A DNA stretch of 64,000 nt from Gliomastix tumulicola (lineage: Eukaryota > Ascomycota > Sordariomycetes > Hypocreales > Bionectriaceae), in assembly GCA_001599755.1 (NCBI GenBank), contig BCHX01000003.1, forward strand, positions 3,693,289 through 3,757,288, written 5' to 3'. The translations under genes and the position numbers were made by a program. This document shows, piece after piece, positions 1 to 12,166 of this stretch. The notes below the pieces were generated by a model. The model searched no databases. It was not told where the DNA came from and saw only the letters and a program-made list of their open reading frames with translations. How positions within the stretch are numbered: position 1 is the stretch's first letter; each line of letters opens with the position of its first letter.

Positions 1-1131
1 ACGAAGCGCGCGCACACATATACGACTGCATTTCGAGGACTTATGATGACCCCTGGTATGGAGTTTGATTCTTTGAATGGTTGCTGTTGTTAGGAAGCTA
101 TCCTGTCCTTTTCGATTCGATGATACTATCTATATAAGCCAATGAGAGCATCTACTGAGAGCATCTACTGAGAGTTTATGTAATCTAAGTGATTTAACTT
201 CTGCTCTACTCGTCGTAATGGAGGAATCCAATGGCAGCCAAGTAACAACGGCTTCACCCCATCCGTTGCCAAGGCTTGGCCGAGTTCCAGACCGGGGGCT
301 GCAATTTAGTGCCTCAGAGGCTTTTTCAGGGCCTGGAGGCTGCACAAGTTAGAACCTTCCGCGAATCGTTAGTCCGGCAATAGAATCTGGGGTACAAGCC
401 GCCACCTTCCTTGAGTTAACGTTGAGTTTAAGGCCCCGTCGAAAGCTGTTTGCCGTCCGGGCCAGCCTAAACTCTCTCTTCCAAGTTCCATCCCAAGTCA
501 GCAGCTCACGCGAGCAGCCACATTCAGGCACAAGTCCCGTCGTCGTCGTCCCAACTATTGATTATTATTGGTGCTCACATGGGTTTGCTTGTGCGAACTC
601 GCTCGCCAAGGCCCGTCCTTTATGCCGGGTTCCACGTCTCAGAGCCCCTGATTTAACCAAAGACTTCGACCACCGCCGCCCATTATTACCTACCCCCCGG
701 CCAAAAAGGTCTTATTGGTGCCGACTCCTCCCTCTGTCAAACCTTGGCACCGAGCCGGACTGCGTTGCGCTCTTACTTTCTGCATTACTTTTTTGTCCCT
801 GCCTGCCAACCTCTCCCTTCCGTTCTGTTCCCCCCATCGCACAGCAGGCGACGAACGAGTCGATTACGACGACGACGACGACGACGAACTGCGATCGATC
901 GACCGGCCGATACGGAATCGAGGAGCAATGCTTCCGAGATAAGCTGTTCCCTGTCCAACGTTATACTATATTATATCCAGGCGCGCTCGCCCGCTGGGGG
1001 CACGGGGCGGCGAATTTTGGCTGGACAGTCTTGCCTCTTCCCGCCGAAGTCGCACCCTGTTCGACAGCGCACCGGTTTCTGGTCTGTGCTGCTGCTACTG
1101 CTGCTGCTGCTGCTGGTAGCCAGACGCCGCC
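1..1131. other. Left-edge intergenic region and mannosidase 5' leader
   Basis: No convincing gene is seen. The short open frames here have no family resemblance and overlap on both strands. The part nearest the mannosidase contains two trinucleotide tracts, an ACG/GAC run around 861-890 and a CTG run around 1086-1116, probably in the 5' untranslated leader. Confidence 0.5.
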
Positions 1132-4100
1132 ATGTATCCTCCGCAGCGCAAGTTCCAGCCGTCGAGGCGGTTCGCCCCGCGGAGGAGGAACAGGCTGACC
1201 ATCATCTGCGCCGTCGTCATTGCGCTCATGCTCCTGCTGTTCCTCCGGAACTCGTGGGAGGACCCGTACAGCTACCCGCCGATTGGGTACAACGATAAGC
1301 GGCCGCCGGGCAGCAGCGAGGGCGGTGCTAGCGATGCTTCTTCTGTGGCCGACGATGCGGCTGCGGTGGTGGAGAGGCCGGAGCCTGCGCCTGTCGTGCC
1401 GGATCTGAAGCCGGAGTCGGAGCCGAAGCCCGAGACGCCGGCGTTGACGGAGGAGAAGTTGGAGGAGTATAATATACAGAAGGAGGAGGAGGATTACGGG
1501 ATCAAGAAGCCGGACCTTGACACTCAGGAGGTGGACCAGGGGGCGACGAGCCCGGCGGAGAATACCGAGACCGAAGTTGAACAGGAAGACGCCGATGCTC
1601 CTGCTGCAGGAGGAGGTGATACGGAGGAGCCGGAGAGTCCCTCGGCGACGGACGAGGCGCTGGAGTTGCACTCGCAGAGCCCCCCGAACGACGGCACCAG
1701 CAAGGCTATCGTAGACCAGCCCAACGTGCACTGGAAGCCGGTGCCCGAGCACTTCCCCGTTCCCGACGGCGAGATCGCCCACCTCCCTGCGGGCACCCCG
1801 AAGAAGATCCCCAAGATCCAGTACGACTTCGCGACCGAGAGCGAGGAGGCCCGAACCACCCGCCAGTCGCGGTTGAAGCGCGTCAAGGACGAGATCGAGA
1901 GGGCATGGGGCGGATACAAGAGATTTGCCTGGATGCACGACGAGCTCTCGCCCGTGTCGGCCAAATACCGGGATCCTTTCTGCGGCTGGGCGGCGACTCT
2001 TGTGGACTCGCTCGACACGCTGTGGATTGCTGGCCTCAAGGAGGACTTTGATAAGGCGGCCAAGGCTGTCAAGGAAATCGACTTCACCATCACAGAGCGT
2101 AACGAAATTCCCGTGTTTGAGACGACGATCCGATATCTGGGCGGTCTCCTCGCTGCGTTCGATGTCAGCGGAGGACACGAGGGCGGCTACGATATCCTCC
2201 TCGAGAAGGCCGTCGAGCTGGCAGAGATCCTCATGGGGATCTTCGACACGCCAAACCGTATGCCTGTGCTGTACTACAACTGGAAGCCCGAGCATGCCTC
2301 CCAGCCGCACCGCGCTTCAAGAGTTGGTGTTGCCGAGCTTGCCACTCTGTCCATGGAGTTCACGCGTCTGGCCCAGCTGACCAAGGAGAACAAGTATTAC
2401 GACGCCGTCAACCGCATCACCGATGCCTTGGTCGAGATGCAGGAGGCAGGGAGGTCGCAGATCCCGGGTCTGTTCCCTGAGAACATCGATGCCTCGGGGT
2501 GCAACAAGACTGCCACGACTCTGCAGACGGCACTTAGCAAGGCCGCGCAGAAGCAGCTGGAGTCGCCAGATGCGCTCGTCGAGCCTGAGGGGTACGCTCC
2601 TTCATCATCATCATCATCATCATCTTCTTCGTCGTCGGGCGAAGGGACGTCGGGAACAGATGCTCTGGCCAGCAGAGATGCGAATGACGAAGCGAGCGTT
2701 GTGCAACATTACCGGCGAGACACTGAAGAGCTGGATGAGGAGGTTGAGGAGCCTATGTCACTCGACAGGGCTCAGGTGTTCGGAAACGAAGAGGGGTCCA
2801 AGGTCTCTAGTGGCTCCGTCTCTGTCGAGGGCGATGACACCGCTTCAGATACGGAGGCAGAGGGAACTTCGCCTTGGGATGGCATTGTTGAAGAAGCCAC
2901 TGATCCCCCATTTGCCGCGGACGGAACGCAGTCCAAATGGGAATGTGTTCCCCAGGGCCTCACACCAAGCGGATACGGGACAGGATCTTTCCATATGGGA
3001 GGAGGTCAGGATTCAGCCTACGAATACTTCCCCAAGGAGTGGCTGCTCCTCGGCGGCCTAGAGCCCAAGTATCAGAAGCTCTACGAAGACTCCGTCGAGG
3101 CCATCAACGACTGGCTCCTCTACCGCCCGATGATCGACGGCGACTGGGACATCTTGTTCCCGGCTAAGGTCTCGGTGTCGTCCCAGGCAGACGAGGGCTT
3201 CGATCCCAAGTACGAGGTGACGCATCTGACGTGCTTCATCGGCGGCATGTATGGTCTGGGTGGCAAGATCTTTGGCCGGGAGCAGGATGTCGAGACGGCC
3301 AAGAAGCTCACGGACGGGTGCGTGTGGGCGTACGACAGCATGCCGTCGGGTCTCATGCCAGAGCACTCGTACGTGGCGCCGTGCCCGTCGCTGGACAAGT
3401 GCGAGTTCAACGAGACACAATGGTGGGAGCTGCTGGATCCGGCTAGGCTGTGGCGTGAGAGGGAGGTTGCCAAGTGGGATGCGTTTGAGGCCGAGAAGCA
3501 GGCATCGCTGGAGAAGACAGATACCGGTGCTCATAAGCCACATGATCATACGGAAGCCGTTTCGACGGGTGGGGATACTCACATCGTTGAGGATCTCGAT
3601 GCTCCTCTGACCACCACTGGTGAGGCTGGGGGCAGCAAGGCAGATGACCTTGCACCCTTGGGGGCGCTTGCCCTTGGGGATGACACTACGCTGTCGTCGT
3701 CCGGCTCGCTGCGGAAGCGAGCAGCGGTCCCCCTTGAGGAGAAGAAGTCGACCTCTTCTAGTACTAATGACGATGTGGGCTCTGAGCTGCCTGACTCTCT
3801 CAAGAAGAAGCTTGGTCTCGACATCGACGGTACCAAGGAGAGGCCGAAAGAGGCAAATGCGCAAACCGTGGACGAAACGCCTGGGATCATTGATGAAACC
3901 CCGGGCATCATTGACGAAACTCCAGGCATCGTCGATGAGTCGCCAGGCATTATCCCCGAGGAGGAGACTGAGACGACAGAGGGCCAGAACGAGGACAAGC
4001 CTTCCATCCCGAAGTGGCTAGGACCGGGCAGGATACAGCCCAAGAGAGAGAGGCCGCTTGATCACGAGGCGTTTGTGAAGCAGCGGATTGAAGACCAGGG

Positions 4101-4503
4101 CCTGAAGCCCGGGTTCGTAGACATCACGGCTCGCCACTACATCCTACGGTACGTCAACTCCCTACTCAACCCCTTTTCTAGTTAAGCCAAAGCTAACAAG
4201 CCTTCTAGTCCCGAGGCCATCGAGTCCGTATGGTACATGTACCGCATCACAGGCGACCCGACCTGGATGGAGAAGGGCTGGCGCATGTTCGAGGCCACCG
4301 TCCAGGCCACGCGCACGCAGTTCGCCAACAGCGCCATCGACGATGTCACGAGCAGCGAGCCAGGGCTCAAGGACGAGATGGAGAGCTTCTGGCTCGCCGA
4401 GACGCTCAAGTACTACTTCCTGCTCTTCTCCGAGCCCGACGTCATCAGCTTGGATGAGTGGGTGCTCAACACCGAGGCGCATCCGTTCAAGCGGCCTTCG
4501 TAA
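1132..4503 (+). CDS. Class I alpha-1,2-mannosidase, GH47, membrane-anchored long form
   Basis: Two exons (1132-4148, 4209-4503) with a 60-base GT-AG intron give 1103 residues. Class I mannosidases trim alpha-1,2-mannose from N-glycans in the ER/Golgi or take part in ER quality control. The start lies in a good context (gccgccATG). A basic N-terminus is followed by one membrane segment (about residues 22-40), as in a type II Golgi/ER protein, then an acidic stalk to about 230. The GH47 domain starts near 250 (GYKRFAWMHDEL) and includes CGWAATLVDSLDTLW, EHSYVAPC, the acid-bearing RPEAIESVWYM and SFWLAETLKYYF, and the calcium-ligand Thr in NTEAHPF at the very end. Two long low-complexity insertions (about 480-600 and 780-965) interrupt the domain. 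They hold a Ser run and a four-unit DETPGII-type repeat. The family assignment is firm; whether it is an ER/Golgi trimming enzyme or an EDEM-like quality-control form is open. Confidence 0.93.
2602..2635 (+). repeat. TCA/TCG serine-coding microsatellite
   Basis: A run of TCA, TCT and TCG codons gives about 13 consecutive Ser residues inside the first insertion of the GH47 domain. It is a likely site of length polymorphism. Confidence 0.8.
3871..3954 (+). repeat. Four tandem 21-base units coding DETPGII-type heptapeptides
   Basis: Four consecutive 21-base units code for DETPGII, DETPGII, DETPGIV and DESPGII (residues 914-941) in the second insertion of the mannosidase. The DNA copies differ mostly at third positions, so the repeat is not a very recent expansion and the peptide appears to be conserved between copies. 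Confidence 0.9.
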
Positions 4504-5427
4504 GAGAGTGATTGCTGTGTGCTGCTGCTGAAGATGTTTTGGGTTTATTCGGTAGACTTTTTTGTTTTGACATGAAATATTGTTCACTGGGAAAAAGGGG
4601 GGGGGAAGACACCGGCCCCTGAGATGGCGTTACGGAATATCATCACTATGAGAAGTATACTAGTAGTTATCGATTATTATTTAAGAGCATAGGATTAGGG
4701 CATTGTTACCAACAGTCAATGGAATACTATCTTTAAATTATCTACGGTTGAGTCTGCACTTCAACTGGCCCAGAACTCATCAGCTTTATTCCCAACTTAT
4801 AGCTCAGTCACCCACCCCCTTTATCTCCTACTTGTACACACACATCATATCTCTGCCGCTCATCTGGGCTAGAATTCCCAAGTTTCTTTCCTTCGACAAA
4901 AGTATGCCCTTTCAGCCCGTCTATATCCATCCATCCTTCCATCCCTTTCATGACGCTCAAGTCAGGAGCCTATATCATGAAGCCATAGTAACCAAAGTAA
5001 CAAAAGTGCCAAAACAAAAACAAAAAACCATGTGCATTAAAAATTCCATTCTTTCATGCTTCCCATATCTGCATCTGCACATCCCCTCGGTCGGGTGTCT
5101 GCCAGAGTTCTTTCTCGTCGAGATTTGATCGTGAAAAAAATAAAAAACAAACCGTTTCCCTGACGTAAAAGTAAGGTGTAGTCGAGAGTCGGGAACAGAG
5201 ATGGCCGGAAAAAAATCAAAAAGATCAAATATCCCTTTCCCTTCCCCCCTTTCCCTTTCCCTTTCCCGAGAACTCCGGTGCTGAGATGTGCGTTTCTTTA
5301 TTTTCAACGGTCTTTCGCCTGCCCACAACTTTATACATTGGCGCTCGCTCTGTCTCTCTCTCCAGGTCTGGATCTAGACTCCAGATAATATATCTGTGTG
5401 TGTATGCTGGATGCCCGGATTCCTTCA
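4504..5427. other. Convergent intergenic region between mannosidase and FIG1
   Basis: The 3' ends of two genes face each other. AT-rich stretches around 4660-5040 and a TTTCCC-type pyrimidine repeat at about 5236-5270 are visible. No gene is supported. Confidence 0.6.
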
Positions 5428-6478
5428 TCACCCGGTCATCTGGCTCAGCACGCGTATACTCAATATCATGACGAGCAGACCAATGGTCACAATGATGAGC
5501 AGCGTAAACGAGAACCAGCCCATGACCATGGCGCTGGTCCCGACGCCCGACTTGACGGAGCCGTTGCCAAAGTCCTGGGCAATGGTGGAGGCGGCGACCG
5601 AGGCCGTGTGCTGCCAGAGGACCGAGACGAGGATGAAGATGGAGGCGATGAAGATGATGGCGAGGGCGACCTGGGAGACGGGCCGCGACGGGAAGGGCTT
5701 GACGTCGCGCTCGGAGCCGTTGGAGTCCTCCTCCTCGTGCCAGCCGGGGAAGGTGGCGAGGAGGATGAAGCAGATGAAGGCGAAGACGATGGCGATGATG
5801 CTGGGAGACAAGGTGTCAGTCAAGAGTCGTCTCCGCGATACATAGAGAGAGAGAGTGTGTGTGTGTGAATGAATGACGGAACGTACATCAGATATGGAAA
5901 GACAATCATGTCCTTGAACTGGGCGGCCAGCCAGATCAGATTCAGCGGATCCTGGTCAACCGCGACCTCGTTGGCCAGGGCCGTCGCATTGTTACTGCAC
6001 AGCCATGAGCCGCCGTCCGGGTTGATGCAGATGCCGAAGTAGCCGACGCGCGCCTGCAGATGGGCGTTGCCGACAATGGCCGAGATGTCGTTGTGCACGT
6101 TGTAGTTGACCTGCGCCGTGTCGGGTGTCGCCTCGTACTCCTTGTAGTAGAGCGACAGGAGGAAGATGTCGGGGATGAGTGGTGAGGATGAGGAGCATCC
6201 TGCTAGTAGGAGTGCTGCGTTGCGATTGTCAGTCGAGTTGCGCCGCCGAAGACTAGGAATCAGGGCAAAACTCACATAATAGAATGATGGCGACGACGAT
6301 GAGAATCATCAGCACATGGTGGTATCCGAGAAACGGTACGAATCCTGCAGCCACGTGGTTAGCGACAGAACTGGAATGAGAAAAGGGGGAACAGAGGACA
6401 CATACGGAACCACCCGATCTGAAACCTCGGCATGAAGCGCGACTTCGAGCTGCTGCTCGAGCTGCTACTGCTGCCCAT
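5428..6478 (-). CDS. fig1: FIG1-family membrane protein (Ca2+ influx / cell fusion)
   Basis: Four exons (6478-6406, 6344-6276, 6202-5887, 5800-5428) join in frame to give 276 residues. Fungal FIG1 proteins sit in the plasma membrane and support low-affinity calcium influx and membrane fusion during mating or hyphal fusion. A Ser-rich N-terminus is followed by a first membrane segment (FVPFLGYHHVLMILIVVAII). Next comes an extracellular loop with the family-type motif GYFGICINPDGGSWLCSN, then three more membrane segments, giving the four-span topology of the family. Intron 3 has a GT/GA-rich tract. The motif and topology make FIG1 likely; the looser SUR7/PalI four-span group is the main alternative. 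Confidence 0.82.
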
Positions 6479-8160
6479 AGCAGCGGTATTGGCCCGGCGG
6501 TGAAGGCGCCCGTTGTGTTAAGACAGAAAAAGGTACAGTGTCCGAAGGACTCAAAGGGACCCGAGCCCGTCCTCCCCGCGATCGAGGAAGCGACGGTGGG
6601 AATGGCGTTTCGACGGCGCTTCTTCGTGGCCCGTTCAGTCCTCCTCGTCAGACCGTCCTTTCTCGTGATCGGTAACCTCTCTCCCCCTCGTTGCGTCTCG
6701 TCTCGTGCGATACTCGAGTACCTGTCGCGGCGCCCCCGTCGGTTTCGACTTCGAATCCCCGGATTGGCGAGGAATGCTGGCTGGCTCTCGATCGAAGTAC
6801 CGGTTTGGCTCGACGACCTGGAATGCGCGCGCAATGGTGACAGCTGGAACGGGGAAACTTGTCTGGCTGGGGGAGCGGCGGAAAAGACAGACGAGACAAC
6901 GGGACTGGAATGATTAGCAGAACAGGCGTGCAAGGGAAGGGCACTTCTCTCTGTCTTGTGCATGCGACGCACGAGGAATACAGAATACCAACACTTGTCT
7001 CTTCTTCTCGCTTGCCAGAAAGATTGAAGATGGGTTTTTGGGAGAAAATAGGGTCCGGCTGGAATTGAGTAGTAGCGAGAAAAGGGTTGGTGAAGAAGTT
7101 GGCTTGGGAATGTCAAGGTCTCGTCCAATCGTCTGCAGATAGTACGGAGTAGGCAAGGTCAGGTATGTCAAAGGTCCGGCTGCTGCAGGTTGCCCAGCCA
7201 CTATCCTTTCTATTTACTTGTTCATGCCGTTGGCATGGTAACATGTGGGGGGAGGGCTTAGCTAAGGCCCCTGTAAAGTGCGTGCGAGTGCGTGCAAGGT
7301 CCCTGTAAATGGTGACGTTGAGCCCCGATTGGGAAGCTGGCGGGGCGGGCAGCCGCTAATCTCACGGCGGCCCGCCCTCGTCGGCGGGCTGTTACAGCGC
7401 ATTCGAGCCCCACATTTCGGCGCCTGGAAGTCGAAAATGGCTGCATCTCGACGCCGTGGATTGCATCTGATCACCGAAACCTTAAATTCTGAGATGGCAA
7501 GCCTACCTTAGGTCTGCATCACGATAACGGGATGTCTCAAATCTCGAGATATCTTCACCAAGAAAAGTCTTTGCGCCTTCGGTCCTTTCGTTTCCTCTTT
7601 CCTCCCCCTTTTCACCTATTCACCGTCTCTTTATAGAGGTCGACAGCCCAAGCGCTGACCTGTCCGTATTCTCCGCTTGGCAGTGGCCTAACTGGCAAGG
7701 ATCATTGATGACGAGTTCTGGCGCTGTGTCCTCAGCTCGTACCTTGTTGGCATGGCGACTGCGCTCTGGGAGAGGACTTGAAACTTGGGAATTTCGGTCA
7801 ATCTCTTGGTTTTTGAGCTTCAGCTGCTTGGACTTTCTGGGCATTTGCTGGGAAGTGGTGTCGGTGAACTGTTTCAATCTCCTATTCCACAGGGCAGCTT
7901 CACATGAGGTGCTTCATTCGAATGCATACCCTAGACATCCACCCCTTTTTCATCAGAGTTGAGAAAAGCATGCACAACATCGCATTTGTCACGTACAATC
8001 CGAGATGGTCAGAGTGATCAATGTACCAGCCGGTGTTCTGCGAGTCTGAACTTGTCATTTCCTCGGCGGAGCTGTCAAGAAGTCCCGTCACCATATTACG
8101 AGTTCACGGGGGTACCGTATCCCGGGTTTGAACCATCGCTGTTGATATTGACTCCAAGCT
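6479..8160. other. Intergenic region, no gene seen
   Basis: About 1.7 kb upstream of the FIG1-like gene and downstream of the membrane-protein gene. Open frames on both strands lack family signals and their composition looks non-coding. It probably holds the FIG1 promoter and leader. Confidence 0.5.
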
Positions 8161-10824
8161 TCAGTTGTAGAATCGGTCCTCCTTCACTCTCAACTCCGGA
8201 TCTCGAGTCCCCTGCGCATCATCAAGCACCAGCCGCAGCCGTCCCTCCCCCTTCTTCGCACCCTCCGGCCTACACTGGGAGTTCTCAACCCAAGCCACCA
8301 ACCCGGACGTCTTGAGCGACCGCACACCGGCCGACGTGTTAGCCAGGATCGGCTCCCCGGGCGGCTCCGAGCTCTGCGCCAGCGCGACGAGCTCCAGGAT
8401 CGTGTCCCACGCGCTGCCCGTCCGCCCGTGAAGCACCACCCACGCCGTGTGCAGGGAGGCCATGGCCGCGTGGGCGAGCAGCAGGGCGACGCAGATCCAG
8501 CTGAACCAGCTGTTCTGCACGGACAGGTTGTAGCCCGTGTAGACGGCCCGCAGCGTCACCTGGGTCGTGTCGCGGCCGTCGAACGCGGCGGGTTTGGGGA
8601 AGGTCTGCTTGGGGTCGCCGTAGCAGAGGAGGGATCGGGCCTGCGCGTCGTCTGCGAATTGGCCTCCGCCTCGGTCCTGGTATGTTGCGTCGGCGATGAG
8701 CTGGGAGGTGTTGACGTTCAGAGCCAACCCGGCCCGGGACAGACCGTCGGCGAACATGATGGACAGGATGTTGGCGAAGACGGTGCGCTGTTCGCCGCGG
8801 TAGTCGAGGGCGTCGGAGCGATACACCAGCTCCAGGATCCTTTCCAGACTGCTCTGTCCCACGCCGCCTCTGAAGAACGGATCCGGCGCGGGGAGGATAT
8901 CGCTCGGCAGGACCGGCGACCATAAGTGGTACCACGATTCGTGTAGACGGATCATGTCCCAGAGTCCATCATCCGGAGGGTTTACCGGCAGGAGGCCTAG
9001 TCGCCCCAGCCAGCGTTCCCTCTCCTCTGCGAGCTCGACACTCACGGGGACCCTGTTCCGGCCGAGCACATAGTCGTGCTGGGCCTGGAGGTTTGGGAGC
9101 GGCGTCATAACAGACTTCGCCTTGGCCCAGCGGGCGTCGACGGAGCAGGCCACGGCGTTGAAAGGGGCTGGCTTCTCCGGGTCGCCGTCGCCGTCCAGCA
9201 GGATCACCAGGCCGAGAGAGCTTGCCGTGTGATTCCAGATGTCCGTCGGGATGACCAGGATGCGCCTCGCCTCGGCGAAGAACTCGGTCCTGTTCAGCGG
9301 GAGACTCGAGCGTTTCGTGAGCCCCCGATCATAGATATGCCGCGTGATGTGATCCGTGAGATCAAACGTGTCCATCTTGTAGTAGTGTCCCGACTGCGGC
9401 TCAGGGTCGTCCTCCATAATACCACCGGGGGGCTTTGGCTGCCACGAGCTCAGACCCTCCTCCAGGCGCGGGAACTTGATGCTGATGTTCGCGAGAGGAT
9501 CACTGAAGGCCTCTGTCTGCTCGTGGCAGTGAACCCGGACGATGGGCGCCTTGGTTTCCACCTCCATCCTGACGCTCTCGGCCCAAAGTAGATGTAAGGG
9601 GTAAGGAGACCGCAAGGGCGTGACGCCCTCGAGCCACCAGAGCGCCTCGTAGTGGATGTTCCGCAGCGCGTCCTGCACCATCGCGGTGGTGTGATGGGCC
9701 GCGTAGGCCCATGAATCGGCATGGGCCACTGTCGCCGGTCGAGAATGGATCGTCTTGACCATCAGGGCGTCCCGGACGTCGACGTTGGAAGGCGAGTCGG
9801 AGACCCATCCGCCCTGGCTGAGTATGTGATGGAGGGCGAGGAAGCCCGAGGACGGACACGGAGACTGCCCGCGGAAGAGGCGCTCCGGTGTGGTGCAGTC
9901 CACGTCCTGGTAGTACTCTGCATTGAGCTCGGTAGGGAAGAGTTCAACGTTGCTCCCTTTTGGTGGTGTCAGTCTCCAGTGCGAGATATATGTGCGAGTT
10001 CTGAGAGTAGGTGAGCACGCACCGTTCATCCAGCCTATGCCGCCGCCCACTGGCCACTCGGACCGGATCGGCAGCATCAGAACAGCGGACACAGGACCAG
10101 CCATCACGGCTAGGATGCCACCTACCACGACAATCCCTATGAAGAGACACCTCCCCCATCTCCTGGATCTGAAGGCATTGTGTGATACCGCGCCTCCCCA
10201 GAAGTCAGCGGACCAGAAGTAACTGATCTGGGCAAAGGACCAGCTCGAAACGACCAGCCCAAGCGGCAGGCCGTCCTTGGACAAGAGCTCAGAGCGCGTG
10301 GCGTGGAGGATGATGGAGCCAAGACTGGCAATAATGAGAAGCTCCTAGTTCCCGAGCCGTTAGCAACTCAAACGGAGACATTGGAGGAAAAAGTTATTGT
10401 ATGCTGGCTGGCTGGCTGGCTGGCTTACATGGATCTTGGCTGCAAACTGGATGAGGCCCAGCTTCAATTCATCCTTCCCTACTTCTCCCTGCAACTCAGA
10501 GCCGATGAAGTACCCGTGGATGTTGAGGACGACGACGACGATGGAAACAGTGGACGGAAGGATGTGGACGGCACACCGCTCGAGTGCTCGTCGTCGGGAC
10601 TTGTCCAACGCAACCTTGGGCTCCTCATCCTTGATGAACAAGCCTGGAATAACATGGAGGCCAAGGGTCCTGTAGAGAGTGTAGGGCCTCGTCGCAAGAT
10701 ATTGGAGCAGAAGAAAGGTATTAGACATTAACGCCCTGGTAAGCGTGAGACACCTGCTGAAGAAGTGCCTAGCCGCCGCCTTAGTTGGCTGCGGCTTCTC
10801 GACGGGAGGCTTCGAGCCAGCCAT
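8161..10824 (-). CDS. Uncharacterised fungal multi-pass membrane protein
   Basis: I do not recognise a named family. Three exons (10824-10429, 10344-10023, 9956-8161) give 837 residues. Intron 1 is certain: the acceptor rejoins ...AAKIH to ELLIIASLGS. The 66-base intron at 9957-10022 has a good donor and an ACTGAC branch point, but it is a multiple of three with no stop, so an unspliced 859-residue form is also possible. Visible features are about four membrane segments in the first 260 residues (including VSIVVVVLNIHGYFIG and CLFIGIVVVGGILAVMAG), then a roughly 430-residue probably extracytoplasmic region with several Cys and N-glycosylation sequons, one membrane segment near the C-terminus (SWFSWICVALLLAHAAMASL) and a short tail. 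This layout is common among orphan surface proteins of filamentous ascomycetes. No function is assigned. Confidence 0.8.
10403..10425. repeat. GGCT tetranucleotide repeat at a splice donor
   Basis: About 5.75 units of GGCT (GCCA on the gene strand) begin within a few bases of the donor of intron 1 of the membrane-protein gene, so slippage here would change the donor-proximal intron sequence. Confidence 0.85.
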
Positions 10825-12166
10825 CGGAGGGCCGTATCTGAATAGTCAAATTCATCGGAACAGTGGCGATGAGGAGGAAAGATCCTGATTAATATATATG
10901 AGAAACGAACAAGAGTTCGCGCACTCTGCTCGGGTATATCGCCCGCTCCCGAGGTGGAGGGAGAAGGACCCCTGCTCGCCAACTGAGAGCTTCAGCAGCA
11001 GCGAATCCCCATGATCCCGGCACGACCCCATTATTGGAACCAAAGTCCGCCACAAGAACTGCAATTGGAAAAAAGGCAATGGCAAATGGCGCACGCAAGC
11101 CCACGGGCTAAGGCCCGGGACGATGGCTAAGGGGCTCTGGCACTGGACGGTTCGAGGTCGCTCTTGGGTCGACGACTGGGCAAACGAGGGGTACTGGTAT
11201 ATCAGACCGGCTGTGTCAGTATCCTCCTCAATATCAGAAGACTGTGTGTGCTGAACTGTGTGCTGAGCAGCGGTGTCAGCTCCCCGCTGAGGTGCATAGG
11301 GCTGGGCCGCGTAGGTCAGGATGACCACAGATGCCTTTCTATTTCCTCCGATAGCCATGTCGGCGAACCTCCAGTCACGGAGTAAACCGCCCGGGGTAGT
11401 TCGACCGAGAGACTGATCCTGGGTGTTCTTGAGGAAAGACTTTGTTCCTATTGGGCCCGGTCCGAGAACAAATCTCATGGGTAACAGACCCAGGAGACGA
11501 ACGGCGTTAAACGCGACAAAAGGCAGAAGGGCCCTAAGCGAAGCCAGGGGGGCAAGACTGGAGGACCAATCAAGCAGCACTTTGCCCCAAATATCGACTC
11601 CTTCCAGCTCACCCTTGGATGCCTCTTTTCCACGCGTTCTCTCGATTGTGGCTCTGCCTGTAGGAGACGAAAGAGGCAACTACTTCGTAGGGCTGGCTCC
11701 GAGCAGAAGAGCCATCTTGGCGGTGCGAGGTCGCAGCATGTTGGTCTTCCGTATGGTCAAGAAGAAGAGGATGAGAGTTCACTTCAGGACAGGGATGCGA
11801 GAAGGAGACTAGGGGCGGGGACGGTTGGGGCTCTTGGGAGGCACCTGAGATCGACTTGACCACATGAGATCTCTGTGATGAGGCGCACAGCTGAAGTGTA
11901 TTGGACAACGAAAAAGGACATTACAAGGCTTTTTGGGCCATGACTTATAGTCCATGTGTGTAGTAGGTTGAGGCTCAAGCTCGGGAGCTGCTCTGTTAGT
12001 GTGCAGTGACATATCCATGATTTGTTAGCGATGGTGGGGTTGCAGTTGCATTCCGTGGCCCCACCAGGAACGGGATTGGAATTGTTAACACTTTGACCAC
12101 TTCCAACCTCGAACTGACCTCATCGTCCATGTCCAGCCGAACAACGCACAACAAGCCACACCGACC
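10825..12166. other. Divergent intergenic region between membrane protein and RINT-1 gene
   Basis: A 1.3 kb region with the two upstream sequences back to back. A 275-codon frame on the minus strand (10852-11679) has no recognised similarity and is not called. No other feature is clear. Confidence 0.45.

Noticed and set aside
961..2310. 449-codon minus-strand frame over the mannosidase N-terminal half
   Set aside because: Arg/Leu-rich antisense shadow with no family features.
6253..7128. 291-codon minus-strand frame upstream of FIG1
   Set aside because: Its 3' end is simply FIG1 exon 2 read through intron 2; the upstream part is low-quality sequence with no motif.
8100..8160. Possible tRNA-like T-arm text (gggtttgaacc)
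   Set aside because: No acceptor stem, D-arm or anticodon arm could be paired around it.
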